In this document: piece after piece, positions 17,546-25,988 of the stretch
How the letters are laid out: the number at the start of each line of letters is the position of its first letter
Position numbering within the stretch: position 1 is the stretch's first letter
Source of the DNA: Chungangia koreensis
Lineage (GTDB): Bacteria > Bacillota > Bacilli > Bacillales_A > Planococcaceae
Assembly: GCF_042651785.1 (NCBI RefSeq)
Contig: NZ_JBHSEC010000001.1
Coordinates: 1-64,000 of the forward strand
DNA: 64,000 nt
Reading direction: 5' to 3'
Made by a program: the position numbers and the translations under genes
The notes under the pieces: generated by a model
The model's input: the letters and a program-made list of their open reading frames with translations, nothing else
The model's database searches: none
What the model was told of the DNA's origin: nothing

Positions 17546-17818
17546 ATGAATGAAACTACCTATTCGGAAACACAAATACAACCAGTACAAAAAGAGTTGT
17601 CACTTGGCCAATGGTTGTTGACGCTATTGTTACTTGCGATTCCAATTGTGAACCTGATTGTCCTATGTATTTGGGCTTTTGGTGCAAATAACCCGCGGAA
17701 GAAATTCTCCCAGGCATACTTGATCTGGATTGCGATTTCAATTGTAATTGGTATTATTTTCTTTTTCTTATCATTCTTCTTCTTTTCCAGTATAGAAGAC
17801 AGCTATTACTATTATTGA
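17546..17818 (+). CDS. Small membrane protein, unknown function
   Basis: 90 residues with a polar N-terminus, two hydrophobic helices (about 22-46 and 60-82) and a tyrosine-rich end. TAGGAGGTG precedes the ATG. The first helix, IPIVNLIVLCIWAFG, then NNPRKKFSQAYL resembles other small uncharacterised Bacillales membrane proteins with an NP(R/x)xxFA linker. Function unknown. Confidence 0.65.
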   Translation: MNETTYSETQIQPVQKELSLGQWLLTLLLLAIPIVNLIVLCIWAFGANNPRKKFSQAYLIWIAISIVIGIIFFFLSFFFFSSIEDSYYYY

Positions 17819-17850
17819 TTTCCCGGGAAATATCGACACAATTAGACAAA

Positions 17851-17886
17851 AGAGAGGATGTGGCCGCAGGGCTACATCCTCTCTCA
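17851..17886. terminator. Bidirectional terminator
   Basis: AGAGAGGATGTGGCC pairs with GGCTACATCCTCTCT around a short loop, followed by T-rich DNA on the right and preceded by an A-rich stretch on the left. It separates two convergent genes. Confidence 0.85.
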
Positions 17887-17896
17887 TTATTTTTAA

Positions 17897-18133
17897 TTAA
17901 TCTGCAGGGAATTTTTGCTCACTTGAAGAGCTATGCTTCGTCATCTCGGGGCGGTCCTCCTCGACATTTTCCAAGCGAAGGTCCTCAAGAGGGATTGAAT
18001 CTACAGTCTGCATGTCTTCATACATATCGTAAATACTTTGCTTATCGGTTTTTGAGTTTTCAGGGTTGTCCATATATGGACCGACATGATCTTTCCGGTC
18101 ATCTTCTGTAAACACTTTATCCTTCTTTTCCAT
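17897..18133 (-). CDS. Small hydrophilic protein, unknown function
   Basis: 78 residues, very rich in Asp, Glu, Lys and Ser, with no cysteine, signal peptide or hydrophobic helix, so probably disordered and cytosolic. GGTGATC before the ATG is a modest ribosome-binding site. It lies just downstream of the DUF3243 gene on the same strand. Such acidic short proteins are common near sporulation or stress genes in bacilli, but nothing here defines a role. Confidence 0.5.
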   Translation of the reverse strand: MEKKDKVFTEDDRKDHVGPYMDNPENSKTDKQSIYDMYEDMQTVDSIPLEDLRLENVEEDRPEMTKHSSSSEQKFPAD

Positions 18134-18169
18134 AACCGATCACCACTTTCAATTAAACAGAATGACTGT

Positions 18170-18484
18170 TTATTGTTTTTTAACCATACTTAAAAGCATA
18201 TGAGCGAGAGCATGTTGCTGCTCCTTGTCACCGGAGTTCCAAAGCTCTCTGAGTAAATGCTCTTCTCGGTTCCTTGGTTCTTCATGCTTTGCAAGATAGC
18301 CTGCTATCATTTCTGTAGCTTTTGCCATTTGCTCTTCACTCATACCAAGAGCTTCGCCTTTTGACACTTTGTCAGACAAATACGACTTGAATTTACCGAA
18401 GTTTTCTAAAATCTGATCTTTTTTTTCAGAATCCATACTGCTCATTTGATTTTGAATTTCTTCTTGGAAATTGTTGTTCGTCAT
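18170..18484 (-). CDS. DUF3243 protein (YmfJ-like)
   Basis: 104 residues. The core NFGKFKSYLSDKVSKGEALGM, then ATEMIAGYLAKHEEPRNREEHLLRELW and KEQQHALAHMLLSMV, matches the DUF3243 family represented by Bacillus YmfJ. It has an extra ~25-residue N-terminal stretch compared with YmfJ. All-helical and cytoplasmic; the function of the family is not established. AAAGGAGTGGTG precedes the ATG. Confidence 0.75.
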   Translation of the reverse strand: MTNNNFQEEIQNQMSSMDSEKKDQILENFGKFKSYLSDKVSKGEALGMSEEQMAKATEMIAGYLAKHEEPRNREEHLLRELWNSGDKEQQHALAHMLLSMVKKQ

Positions 18485-18557
18485 GTTCTCACCACTCCTT
18501 TGTTTGTTGTCTTATTCACTATTCCCGATTCATCAAAAATTAACCCTGATATTGAAC

Positions 18558-18734
18558 TCATCGTTCACTATGAGTTCCTTGATATTGTTCGAAAAACAGC
18601 TGCAGTTCCTGAATTGACCTCACAAAATTTTCATTTAGATCGCCTTTTTCTTCTTGGGAACCTTGCACCTGCTCCAAATCCATGGCTTCAAGAACTTCTG
18701 AGTGTCTGGAATCATGAATTGGTTTATCCAGCAT
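18558..18734 (-). CDS. Small protein (58 aa), unknown function
   Basis: A 58-codon gene reading MLDKPIHDSRHSEVLEAMDL at its start and ending YQGTHSER. It has an excellent ribosome-binding site (AAAGGAGG, 8 nt before the ATG), which argues that it is real despite its size. It is acidic and Gln/Glu-rich, predicted mostly helical, without membrane segments. It lies upstream of the DUF3243 gene on the same strand, so cotranscription is likely. Confidence 0.6.
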   Translation of the reverse strand: MLDKPIHDSRHSEVLEAMDLEQVQGSQEEKGDLNENFVRSIQELQLFFEQYQGTHSER

Positions 18735-18948
18735 TTACTATCCTCCTTTTGAAAAAAATGTATAATTTCATTTTACCCTCTATACAAAATCCTTAAACGC
18801 AATGGTACGAAAGGCCTTTTGTTGGAATTTTCAGTATATTTATTAAAGTCCTATTACCTAAAAGCACTATGAAAAAATAATACTTAAATTGGATATGAAT
18901 GGGAGTGGGGATGTCCTATAATGAAAGAAAAGACAGAATCGAGGCGAA

Positions 18949-19365
18949 ATGTGGATGATCAGAAAAGGTAGATTTGGCAAATGGAAAAACAAAGAGTATG
19001 AACTCTTTTTCTATCAAGGCAAATATTTCTTGCGTACTAACGACATCCAAGACAAAGACCTCGGTTTTACGCCGATTGAAGAAGGTAAAGGTCAATTGGT
19101 GAAAGAAACAGCAATCCGAGATCTGGAAGATGCATACGAAATTGTCCCGTATGCAATGGTCGAAGGACACAGATTAAATGTCGAAGGGTTCGATTTTGAA
19201 ACGAAGATAGTCGCGCTTACTTCTAATAATCCATATGCAAAAGAAAAATTGGGCATGCGTCCATATGGCCGTCACGAGTACATCATTGAATTGCCGTTTG
19301 ACCGTGTTCAATTGGAAGAAGAAAAAGTTTCCTTGTTCGATGCTATCATTCGCACAGGACATTAA
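18949..19365 (+). CDS. Conserved-looking cytosolic protein, unknown
   Basis: 138 residues, mixed alpha/beta, no signal peptide. It starts with ATG TGG ATG after a weak GAGGCGA; the second ATG (18955) is an alternative. Notable segments are GKWKNKEYELFFYQGKYFLRT and MRPYGRHEYIIELPFDRV. I recognise no family. A strong terminator follows, so it is a single-gene unit. Confidence 0.6.
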   Translation: MWMIRKGRFGKWKNKEYELFFYQGKYFLRTNDIQDKDLGFTPIEEGKGQLVKETAIRDLEDAYEIVPYAMVEGHRLNVEGFDFETKIVALTSNNPYAKEKLGMRPYGRHEYIIELPFDRVQLEEEKVSLFDAIIRTGH

Positions 19366-19385
19366 TAGAATATTTTTATGTAAGT

Positions 19386-19414
19386 AACGCCGGAGCACAG
19401 ATCCGGCGTTTTTA
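19386..19414 (+). terminator. Intrinsic terminator
   Basis: AACGCCGGA (19386-19394), loop GCACAGA, TCCGGCGTT (19402-19410), then four T. Confidence 0.88.
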
Positions 19415-19520
19415 TAATTCAAGGGGGAAACACACAACTTTGTAAACAAAGTCAACCGTTCTTCTCTTCCATTCCCCTTTTTAAAAGAGATAAACATAGT
19501 TTTTTGATTAATGGCCCGAA

Positions 19521-19620
19521 AATTAGGATTAAATTTTTTACAAGTAGGATTCAACACTCTGGGGTAAGGATTAAATCAATTTTAAGTAGGATTAAAACGA
19601 ATTTAAGTAGGATTAATCCA
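19521..19620. repeat. 21-bp-phased AGGATTAA array
   Basis: The word AGGATT recurs at 19526, 19547, 19567, 19588 and 19609, steps of 21, 20, 21 and 21 bp, usually inside (A)AGTAGGATTAAA. The bases between cores are not conserved. It fills the gap between a terminator and the VOC gene. A 21-bp step equals two turns of B-DNA, so all cores would lie on one face of the helix. No matching regulator is known to me; the array could be a protein-binding platform or an intergenic repeat. Confidence 0.75.
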
Positions 19621-19733
19621 ATCCCGTGCTCAGAAAAAATATGATATTCATTAACACTCCAGGCAAAAAAGCGGACTTAAAGCTGTTTCTTTGTTACAAC
19701 GGAAGTAACAAGAAGCTAAGGGGTGTGTCAGTT

Positions 19734-20411
19734 ATGAAGATTGAATCCATTACAATGATGGCTGGACATTTAGAAGAAATGAAATATTTCTATACAGAAA
19801 CCATGGGATTTTCGCTCCAGAGCCAAGGCACAGATTACTTCCGGATAGCCGCGGGCAATACCGAGATTGAATTCAAGCAAGCAGACAACAATCCTTATTA
19901 TCATTTCGCCTTTGATATTCCTGATAATCAGTTTGAAGAGGCAAAGAATTGGACGAAGGAACGTGTACCATTACTGATTGAGGAGGGGGAAGATGAAGCT
20001 TTTTTTGAACATTTTCCTGCCAGAGCGTTTTACTTTGAAGATCCCGCTGGAAATATTGTGGAATTTATAGCGCGACCGACAATCACTGAAAACCGTGTTC
20101 ATCCATTTACGGTTGAGAGCATTTATTACGTCAGCGAAATGAGTTTAGTCGTTGAAGATCCTAAAGAAGCATATGATGTTTTAAACCAATTAGGTGTTCC
20201 TGAACGGGATCGGAAGGAACCGAATCCCGCTGGTTTAACGTTCATGGGTCAGCGACAAGAAGGCTCGTTCTTACTGCTTACTCCACCAGGAAGAAGATGG
20301 TACTTCTCTGACAAAGTATCTGCCGTTTTCCCAATGGAAGTTACATTGAACGATGGACAGCGTGTCCAAATCGACGAAGATCATGTTTTAAGAGTTTTGA
20401 AAGGGATATGA
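19734..20411 (+). CDS. VOC-superfamily (glyoxalase-like) protein
   Basis: 225 residues from the ATG at 19734, which has AAGGGGTG 7 nt upstream; codons further 5' in this frame run through the phased array and lack a site. The N-terminal half (about 1-115) is a vicinal-oxygen-chelate domain: MKYFYTETMGFSLQ, then YHFAFDIPD, then FEDPAGNIVEFIAR with a metal-ligand Glu. The C-terminal half looks like a degenerate second module. Enzymes of this fold include lyases and dioxygenases; the substrate is unknown. Confidence 0.8.
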   Translation: MKIESITMMAGHLEEMKYFYTETMGFSLQSQGTDYFRIAAGNTEIEFKQADNNPYYHFAFDIPDNQFEEAKNWTKERVPLLIEEGEDEAFFEHFPARAFYFEDPAGNIVEFIARPTITENRVHPFTVESIYYVSEMSLVVEDPKEAYDVLNQLGVPERDRKEPNPAGLTFMGQRQEGSFLLLTPPGRRWYFSDKVSAVFPMEVTLNDGQRVQIDEDHVLRVLKGI

Positions 20412-20576
20412 AAGTTGTGTAGGTCCGTGTAGCACGACCAACGGACAGTGTTCATGTATACAAGTGGAATGATTGTTAGTTGAGTCGGTGAATTTCACCG
20501 GCTTTTTTTATTTTTGGCAGGAATACAAACAAAATAAGGAGAATAAGTCAAAAATCAAACCAAGCGAGGTATTGAA

Positions 20577-21044
20577 ATGGTCAAATTGATCATCGTCACA
20601 AGAGAGAATTGGAAAGAAGCATTGAATCTAACTGTTGCAGACGAACAAAAAGGCTTTGTACCGACTGTCGCTGTATCTCTTTCTAAGGTCTACATTAAAC
20701 CGGATGGGGACAATGTCGAATATATTCCGTTTGCGATTTACGACCAACATCAAATGGTTGGATTCGTCATGCATGCTTATGAGGAAAAAACGACAGACAG
20801 TTATTGGATTAACGGATTCTTCATTGATCACGAATTTCAAGGAAAGGGCTTCGGAAAAGCAGCCTTATCGGAAATGATTCAGTGGATCACAGAACGGCAT
20901 CCGCGTTGCGAAGTCATCCGTTTAACAGTTGATCCGGACAATGAGTGGGCAAAAAAGCTTTACGTGAGTTCCGGTTTCCAACCGACAGACTTAAAGTTTG
21001 GAGAGGAAGTCGTCTATCAGTTACCGGTGAATGGGGGAATGTAG
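20577..21044 (+). CDS. GNAT N-acetyltransferase, BltD/PaiA-like
   Basis: 155 residues. FFIDHEFQGKGFGKAAL contains the acetyl-CoA loop, and DPDNEWAKKLYVSSGFQPT is the C-terminal GNAT motif. The sequence resembles the spermine/spermidine acetyltransferase group. It is immediately followed (1 nt) by an alpha/beta hydrolase gene, so the two form an operon. Confidence 0.85.
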   Translation: MVKLIIVTRENWKEALNLTVADEQKGFVPTVAVSLSKVYIKPDGDNVEYIPFAIYDQHQMVGFVMHAYEEKTTDSYWINGFFIDHEFQGKGFGKAALSEMIQWITERHPRCEVIRLTVDPDNEWAKKLYVSSGFQPTDLKFGEEVVYQLPVNGGM

Positions 21045-21045
21045 G

Positions 21046-21681
21046 ATGAAAGGTTATGTAAGTGGATATAAAGAAATGATTATTCCATTCAATTATTTCA
21101 CGAGAGAGGAGGCGGTTGGACTGATGGTCGTGTTGCCCGGTTCAGGCTATACAGCACAGGCGCCGTTACTTCATTACGCAAATCATTTCTCTGAACAACT
21201 ACACTATGACTTATTGCAAGTGACATACAATTATAATGACGAGGCATATGACGATTTTACGAATGAAGAGCTTGGTGAAGCTATTAAAATTGATGTACAA
21301 ACAGTCATTGACGCTATTTTGGGAAAGAAACACTACCCAAATTATTGCTTCATTGCGAAATCACTTGGAACAATCGCACTTAGCTCCGAATTAATGAGAG
21401 AAGAGTTCAAGAATGCCAAGGCCGTTTGGCAAACACCTCTGATTCATCGGGAGGATGTGCTCACTTCGATGAGGAACAGCACACAGAAAGGACTATCGAT
21501 TATTGGGGATGCAGACCAAATTTATAGCGAAGAGCGAGTGGCCTTGGTAGAGCAGAATCCAAATATGATTAGTAAAGTGATTCCTCGTGTAGGGCATGCA
21601 TTGGATGTTGAAGGAAATGCTTTAAAATCGATTGATATACTGAAAGAAGTCATGACAGAAATACAAGAATTCCTTAAATGA
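21046..21681 (+). CDS. Alpha/beta hydrolase
   Basis: 211 residues from the ATG at 21046, 8 nt after GGGGG; an in-frame GTG at 21031 overlaps the previous gene. The fold is recognisable from VVLPGSGYTAQ (oxyanion region), FIAKSLGTIALS (nucleophile elbow with a Ser), GDADQIY (acid) and RVGHALDVEG (His). It is a small cytosolic esterase or hydrolase of unknown substrate, cotranscribed with the acetyltransferase. Confidence 0.75.
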   Translation: MKGYVSGYKEMIIPFNYFTREEAVGLMVVLPGSGYTAQAPLLHYANHFSEQLHYDLLQVTYNYNDEAYDDFTNEELGEAIKIDVQTVIDAILGKKHYPNYCFIAKSLGTIALSSELMREEFKNAKAVWQTPLIHREDVLTSMRNSTQKGLSIIGDADQIYSEERVALVEQNPNMISKVIPRVGHALDVEGNALKSIDILKEVMTEIQEFLK

Positions 21682-21726
21682 GAAAACCCTTTCAACTATC
21701 AGAATAGTTTTATTTTATTAAGTTAG

Positions 21727-21755
21727 TTGACTTTTCTGCTTTAAAGTCCTAAAGT
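21727..21755 (+). promoter_or_regulatory. Sigma-A promoter of the met operon
   Basis: TTGACT (21727-21732), 17-bp spacer, TAAAGT (21750-21755). Transcription would start near 21762, about 35 nt before the S-box aptamer. Confidence 0.65.
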
Positions 21756-21796
21756 AAGAATCAATTCTTGCAACAATCGAATAGCAATACATCACT

Positions 21797-21909
21797 TTCT
21801 TATCCAGAGAGATCGAGGGACAGGCCCTATGACATCTCGGCAGCTGGTTCATGACGAATGAACTCTGTGCCAATTCCTGCAAATGCTTATTGCATTTGAA
21901 AGATGAGAA
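21797..21909 (+). ncRNA. SAM-I riboswitch (S-box leader)
   Basis: Canonical S-box: P1 strand TTCTTATC (21797-21804) pairs with GATGAGAA (21902-21909). Between them lie the conserved CAGAGAGATCGAGGGA, GGCCCTATGA, CTCGGCAGC and GTGCCAATTCCTGCAA elements, ending GAAAGATGAGAA. It senses S-adenosylmethionine and lowers expression of the downstream methionine uptake genes when SAM is abundant. Confidence 0.95.
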
Positions 21910-21928
21910 CGAGATGGTTTTCTTAATG

Positions 21929-21975
21929 GGAGCCTTCTTTTTTCTTGTGGATAAGAAAAAAGAGGGCTCTTTTTC
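21929..21975 (+). terminator. S-box attenuator terminator
   Basis: GAGCCTTCTTTTTTCTT pairs with AAGAAAAAAGAGGGCTC across GTGGAT, followed by a T run. This is the regulated terminator between the riboswitch aptamer and metN. Confidence 0.9.
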
Positions 21976-22052
21976 GTTCGGTAAAAGAAAGGTAGATGAC
22001 TGCACACAGCATTGTCTGCAAAGAATCAGTTACAGCTTGAGGAGGCAAAAGC

Positions 22053-23072
22053 ATGATCGAATTTAAGCAGGCGGCCAAGACATTCCGGCTCGCCAACCGG
22101 GAGGTGCATGCAGTAAAGGAGGTATCTCTCTCCGTCGAGCAGGGAGAAATCTTCGGAATCATCGGTTTTAGTGGCGCTGGGAAAAGTACGTTGCTCCGCT
22201 TGGTCAATATGTTGGAACGGCCGACAAGCGGTACGGTTTCCGTACAGGGAGTAGACGTAGCAAGTCTTTCGCAGAAGGAGTTACGCAAACTTCGCCGCCG
22301 GATCGGGATGATCTTCCAAAACTTTAACTTATTCAACTCACGGACAGTTGCGGGAAATGTAGCGTATCCGTTGAAATTGGCAGGAGTGCCGAAGAAGGAA
22401 ATCAATGAACGTGTCGCAGAATTGCTGAGATTTGTTGGTTTGTCCGATAAAGCAAACGATTATCCGGAACAGCTGTCAGGCGGTCAGAAACAGCGGGTCG
22501 GCATAGCGCGGGCACTTGCTACATCGCCGGATATTCTAATCTGTGACGAAGCCACTTCTGCTCTCGATCCGGATACAACGGCAGAAATCCTGAAACTCTT
22601 AAAAAAGGTCAATAAAGATTTAGGATTAACGATTTTATTGATTACACATGAGATGAACGTCATTCAAACGATTTGTGATCGGGTCGCTGTCATGGAGAAT
22701 GGGGAAGTCATCGAGCAGGGCTCGGTATTTGACACTTTCACGGACCCGCAACATTCGACGACACAAAGGTTTATCGAATCTGTACAAAAAGATCGTCCGT
22801 CCGATCATTTGTTGAATGAATGGAGGGAACGAGGCGGTAAACGCCTATACCGTGTCATCTTCAAAGGAGAAGTGGCAGGGGATCCTGTGTTATCCCGAGT
22901 TACCCGGAAGTATGGAGTCGATGTGAATATCGTGTATGGTTCTGTACGCGAGTTACAACAGAAGCTTATAGGAAACCTGTTAGTTTCTTTTGAAGGTGAT
23001 GAGACCTTAATCCAACAAGTCATCAGTGATTTAAACAACATGGTGGAGATTGAGGAGGTGTCCGTAGAATGA
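22053..23072 (+). CDS. metN: Methionine ABC transporter ATP-binding protein MetN
   Basis: A 339-residue ABC ATPase: Walker A GFSGAGKST (38-46), signature LSGGQKQRVGIARA, Walker B ILICDEATSALDP, switch His in LLITHEM. The C-terminal NIL domain (about 265-339) allosterically senses methionine and is diagnostic of MetN. The S-box leader in front confirms the pathway. It overlaps metI by 4 nt. It energises import of methionine and its sulfoxide or D-form. Confidence 0.97.
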   Translation: MIEFKQAAKTFRLANREVHAVKEVSLSVEQGEIFGIIGFSGAGKSTLLRLVNMLERPTSGTVSVQGVDVASLSQKELRKLRRRIGMIFQNFNLFNSRTVAGNVAYPLKLAGVPKKEINERVAELLRFVGLSDKANDYPEQLSGGQKQRVGIARALATSPDILICDEATSALDPDTTAEILKLLKKVNKDLGLTILLITHEMNVIQTICDRVAVMENGEVIEQGSVFDTFTDPQHSTTQRFIESVQKDRPSDHLLNEWRERGGKRLYRVIFKGEVAGDPVLSRVTRKYGVDVNIVYGSVRELQQKLIGNLLVSFEGDETLIQQVISDLNNMVEIEEVSVE

Positions 23073-23740
23073 CCAGCATGAAGGTAGATTGGGAAACATT
23101 TTGGCCGAGGATCGTTGAGGCAACAGGAGAAACGATCCTGATGGTGGCCATCACCCTAATTTTAGGTTCGATTTTTGGGATTGCCATTGGGCTAACGCTC
23201 TACGTTACTCGTAGAGGAAACCTTCTTGAGAACCGCATTATTTTTAACTTACTGAACTTCTTGATTAATCTCATACGTCCCATTCCGTTCATCATTTTCC
23301 TATTTGCGATCAGTCCATTAACCCGGATTGTTGTAGGAAGTTCGATTGGTATTGGCGGAGCGGTATTCCCCATGACGATTGTTGCAGCATTTTCAATCGC
23401 CCGTGTAGTCGAGAACAATTTAGTCAGTATCGATCCTGGTGTAGTAGAAGCTGCAAAAGCAATGGGAGCGAGTCCATACCAAATTATTTTTACAGTTTTA
23501 ATCCCGGAAGCGCTTGGACCGTTAGTGTTGGGTCTAACATTCATGAGCATCAGTCTGATTGACTTCTCCGCGATGGCCGGAACTGTCGGGGCAGGCGGTC
23601 TCGGACATATAGCACAGACGTACGGTTATCAGCGTTTCGACTGGAGTGTCATGCTTGTAACGGTTGTGATCTTAATTACCCTAGTGCAAATTGCGCAATG
23701 GATCGGAAACACATTATCACGAAAAATTATGCGACGTTAA
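23069..23740 (+). CDS. metI: Methionine ABC transporter permease MetI (MetP)
   Basis: A 223-residue permease of the MetI type with five or six helices. The EAA-type coupling loop VVEAAKAMGASPYQIIFTVLIPEALGP contacts MetN. Gene order and translational coupling to metN, and the S-box control, define the assignment. The start ATG overlaps the metN stop. Confidence 0.96.
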   Translation: MTSMKVDWETFWPRIVEATGETILMVAITLILGSIFGIAIGLTLYVTRRGNLLENRIIFNLLNFLINLIRPIPFIIFLFAISPLTRIVVGSSIGIGGAVFPMTIVAAFSIARVVENNLVSIDPGVVEAAKAMGASPYQIIFTVLIPEALGPLVLGLTFMSISLIDFSAMAGTVGAGGLGHIAQTYGYQRFDWSVMLVTVVILITLVQIAQWIGNTLSRKIMRR

Positions 23741-23786
23741 ATACGATACGAACGACATAAAACATATAAAAGAGGAGATATACATC

Positions 23787-24650
23787 ATGAAAAAAATCTG
23801 GTTATTCCTATTTGTCTTACTAGCGGCAACAGTATTAGCAGCTTGTGGCGACTCCGCTTCAAGTGAAGGTGGAGACTCAGAAACTAAAAAAGTAAAAATC
23901 GGTGTCACAGGAACTGACGGTGAAGTATGGCCGATCTTGAAAAAGAAAGCTGCAGCAGAAGGCATTGAAATTGAACTGATCGAGTTTGCTGACTACTCAC
24001 TTCCTAACAAAGCATTACAAGACGGTGACATTGACTTGAACTCATTCCAACACATTGCATTCCTTAGTGCATTCACAGAAGAGACGGGCGCAGACTTGGT
24101 ACCGATCGGTGCAACTCTAATTGCTCCAATGGGTATTTATTCGGAAAAAATAAAAGATGTAAACGAAATTGAAGAAGGAGCAAAGGTCGCAATTCCAGAT
24201 GATCCATCCAACCAAGCACGTGCATTGCTGTTGCTTGAATCTGCTGGACTCATTACATTGGCAGACGATTTCGGATTATTCGGAGACCCATCCAAGATCG
24301 AAGAAAATCCTAAAAACTTAGACATCATCCCTATGGTTGCGCAACAAACACCGCTTGTATTGCCGGATGTAGCCATTTCTGTCATTAACAATGGTGTAGC
24401 TGGTCAAGCTGGTTTCGACCCAGCAAAAGATCCAATTTACCTAGAAGATGGTGCTGACAAAAATGCTATCCCTTATGTAAACATTTTCGCAGCACGTGGT
24501 GAAGACAAGGACAACGAAACATTCAATCGCATCGTTGAACTTTACCATTCAGAAGAAGTGGAAGAAGCAGTGAAGAAAGATACGAACGGCGGATCGTTTG
24601 TCGTTGACATCACAGAAGAAGAATTACTTGAGGTGTATGAAGGACTTTAA
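23787..24650 (+). CDS. metQ: Methionine-binding lipoprotein MetQ
   Basis: 287 residues from the ATG at 23787 (AGAGGAG upstream). The lipoprotein signal ends in LAAC (C20), followed by a low-complexity Ser/Gly linker and the NlpA/MetQ fold, with KVKIGVTGTDGEVWPILKKKA at the start and SLPNKALQDGDIDLNSFQH typical of the family. It captures methionine outside the membrane and delivers it to MetI/MetN. Confidence 0.96.
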   Translation: MKKIWLFLFVLLAATVLAACGDSASSEGGDSETKKVKIGVTGTDGEVWPILKKKAAAEGIEIELIEFADYSLPNKALQDGDIDLNSFQHIAFLSAFTEETGADLVPIGATLIAPMGIYSEKIKDVNEIEEGAKVAIPDDPSNQARALLLLESAGLITLADDFGLFGDPSKIEENPKNLDIIPMVAQQTPLVLPDVAISVINNGVAGQAGFDPAKDPIYLEDGADKNAIPYVNIFAARGEDKDNETFNRIVELYHSEEVEEAVKKDTNGGSFVVDITEEELLEVYEGL

Positions 24651-24671
24651 TTCCAAAGAGGAGGAGTTATC

Positions 24672-25874
24672 ATGAGTACAACGTTGAACGGTTTAGATTT
24701 AATCACGGAATCCATCGAGCAAAATCGGGAGAAGTACATCGAAACAAGCCAGGTAATCCATGCAAATCCCGAAATCGGGAATCAGGAGTTCTTTGCAAGT
24801 GAGAGACATATAGAAACTCTGACAGAAGCTGGATTTGATGTACAGACCGCAGTCGCTGGCCACGAAACTTCATTCTTTGCAGTGAAGGATAGTGGGGTGG
24901 AAGGTCCTACTATTGCTTTCCTTGCTGAGTACGACGCATTACCAGGATTAGGGCATGCTTGCGGACATAATATCATTGGTACAACAAGTGTTGCAGCGGG
25001 TATCGCCCTTTCCCAAGTACTTGAAGAGACAGGTGGTCGAATAGCAGTATTAGGTACTCCAGCTGAAGAAGGCGGTCCAAACGGAAGCGCGAAAGGCAGC
25101 TTCGTGAAACATGGTTTTCTGAAGGATGTTGACGTTGCACTCATGATCCATCCATCTGGTCGTACATCACTGACAAGTGAAACACTGGCTGTTGATCCAC
25201 TTGACTTCCACTTCTACGGGAAGCCGGCTCACGCTTCAGGTTCCCCAGAGCAGGGAATCAATGCATTAGACGCAGTCATCCTTTTATACAATGGCATCAA
25301 TGCTCTTCGTCAACAGCTGCCGACAGATGTCCGGGTCCACGGCATCATCACGCATGGCGGAGATGCACCAAACATCATTCCTGAGTATGCATCAGCTCGT
25401 TTCTACATCCGCGCAAGCACATGGAAACGCACGGAAGAAGTGTCCAATAAGGTACGAGCGATTGCAGAAGGAGCGGCGCTCGCGACTGGGTCAACAGTCA
25501 AAGTGGAACGATTCCAAAATGAGGTCCAAGACTTCGTATTGAACTCCGTATTGGACAGCATCATCCATGAGGAATTAGAGGCAGTCGGGGAAACGGTTTA
25601 TACTGAAAAATCGACTGGCAAAGGATCTACTGATGCTGGGAATATCAGCTATGCCGTTCCTACAGCCCACCCGCATATCAAAATCGGACCGGACGATCTC
25701 ATTGCACATACAGACGAATTCCGTGAATGTGCGAAGTCAGAACTGGGTGATGAGGCACTCATCAAAGGAGCAAAAGCACTCGCTGCTACAGGCTATCGTT
25801 TGCTGACAGACTCGGTGCTCTTGCATGAAGTGAAGAAAGAACACGAACGGGCTTTGGTGGAAAAACAAAACTAA
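24672..25874 (+). CDS. M20-family metallopeptidase/amidohydrolase
   Basis: A 400-residue M20D-type zinc hydrolase. Metal ligands are in GHACGHN (94-100), AEEGG (131-135) and IHPSG; a lid domain with GKPAHASGSPEQG is inserted mid-sequence. Relatives remove acyl groups from amino acids or split aminobenzoyl-glutamate. It starts 21 nt after metQ, inside the S-box operon, so I infer that it releases methionine or another sulfur amino acid from an N-acyl or dipeptide form. A bidirectional terminator follows. Confidence 0.88.
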   Translation: MSTTLNGLDLITESIEQNREKYIETSQVIHANPEIGNQEFFASERHIETLTEAGFDVQTAVAGHETSFFAVKDSGVEGPTIAFLAEYDALPGLGHACGHNIIGTTSVAAGIALSQVLEETGGRIAVLGTPAEEGGPNGSAKGSFVKHGFLKDVDVALMIHPSGRTSLTSETLAVDPLDFHFYGKPAHASGSPEQGINALDAVILLYNGINALRQQLPTDVRVHGIITHGGDAPNIIPEYASARFYIRASTWKRTEEVSNKVRAIAEGAALATGSTVKVERFQNEVQDFVLNSVLDSIIHEELEAVGETVYTEKSTGKGSTDAGNISYAVPTAHPHIKIGPDDLIAHTDEFRECAKSELGDEALIKGAKALAATGYRLLTDSVLLHEVKKEHERALVEKQN

Positions 25875-25918
25875 TCAAAACGGCAGACTATACACTTATA
25901 AAACACCAACCACTACAA

Positions 25919-25962
25919 AAAATAGATATCCAATGATTATTTTCAATTGGATATCTATTTTA
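25919..25962. terminator. Bidirectional terminator, ATCCAAT hairpin family
   Basis: AAAATAGATATCCAAT pairs with ATTGGATATCTATTTT around an 11-nt loop, with A- and T-rich flanks. It ends the met operon and the convergent membrane-protein gene. Its core is shared with hairpins at 12212, 41592, 44758, 53353 and 57367. Confidence 0.85.
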
Positions 25963-25988
25963 TATTTATAAGATGTATAATTCGAACT

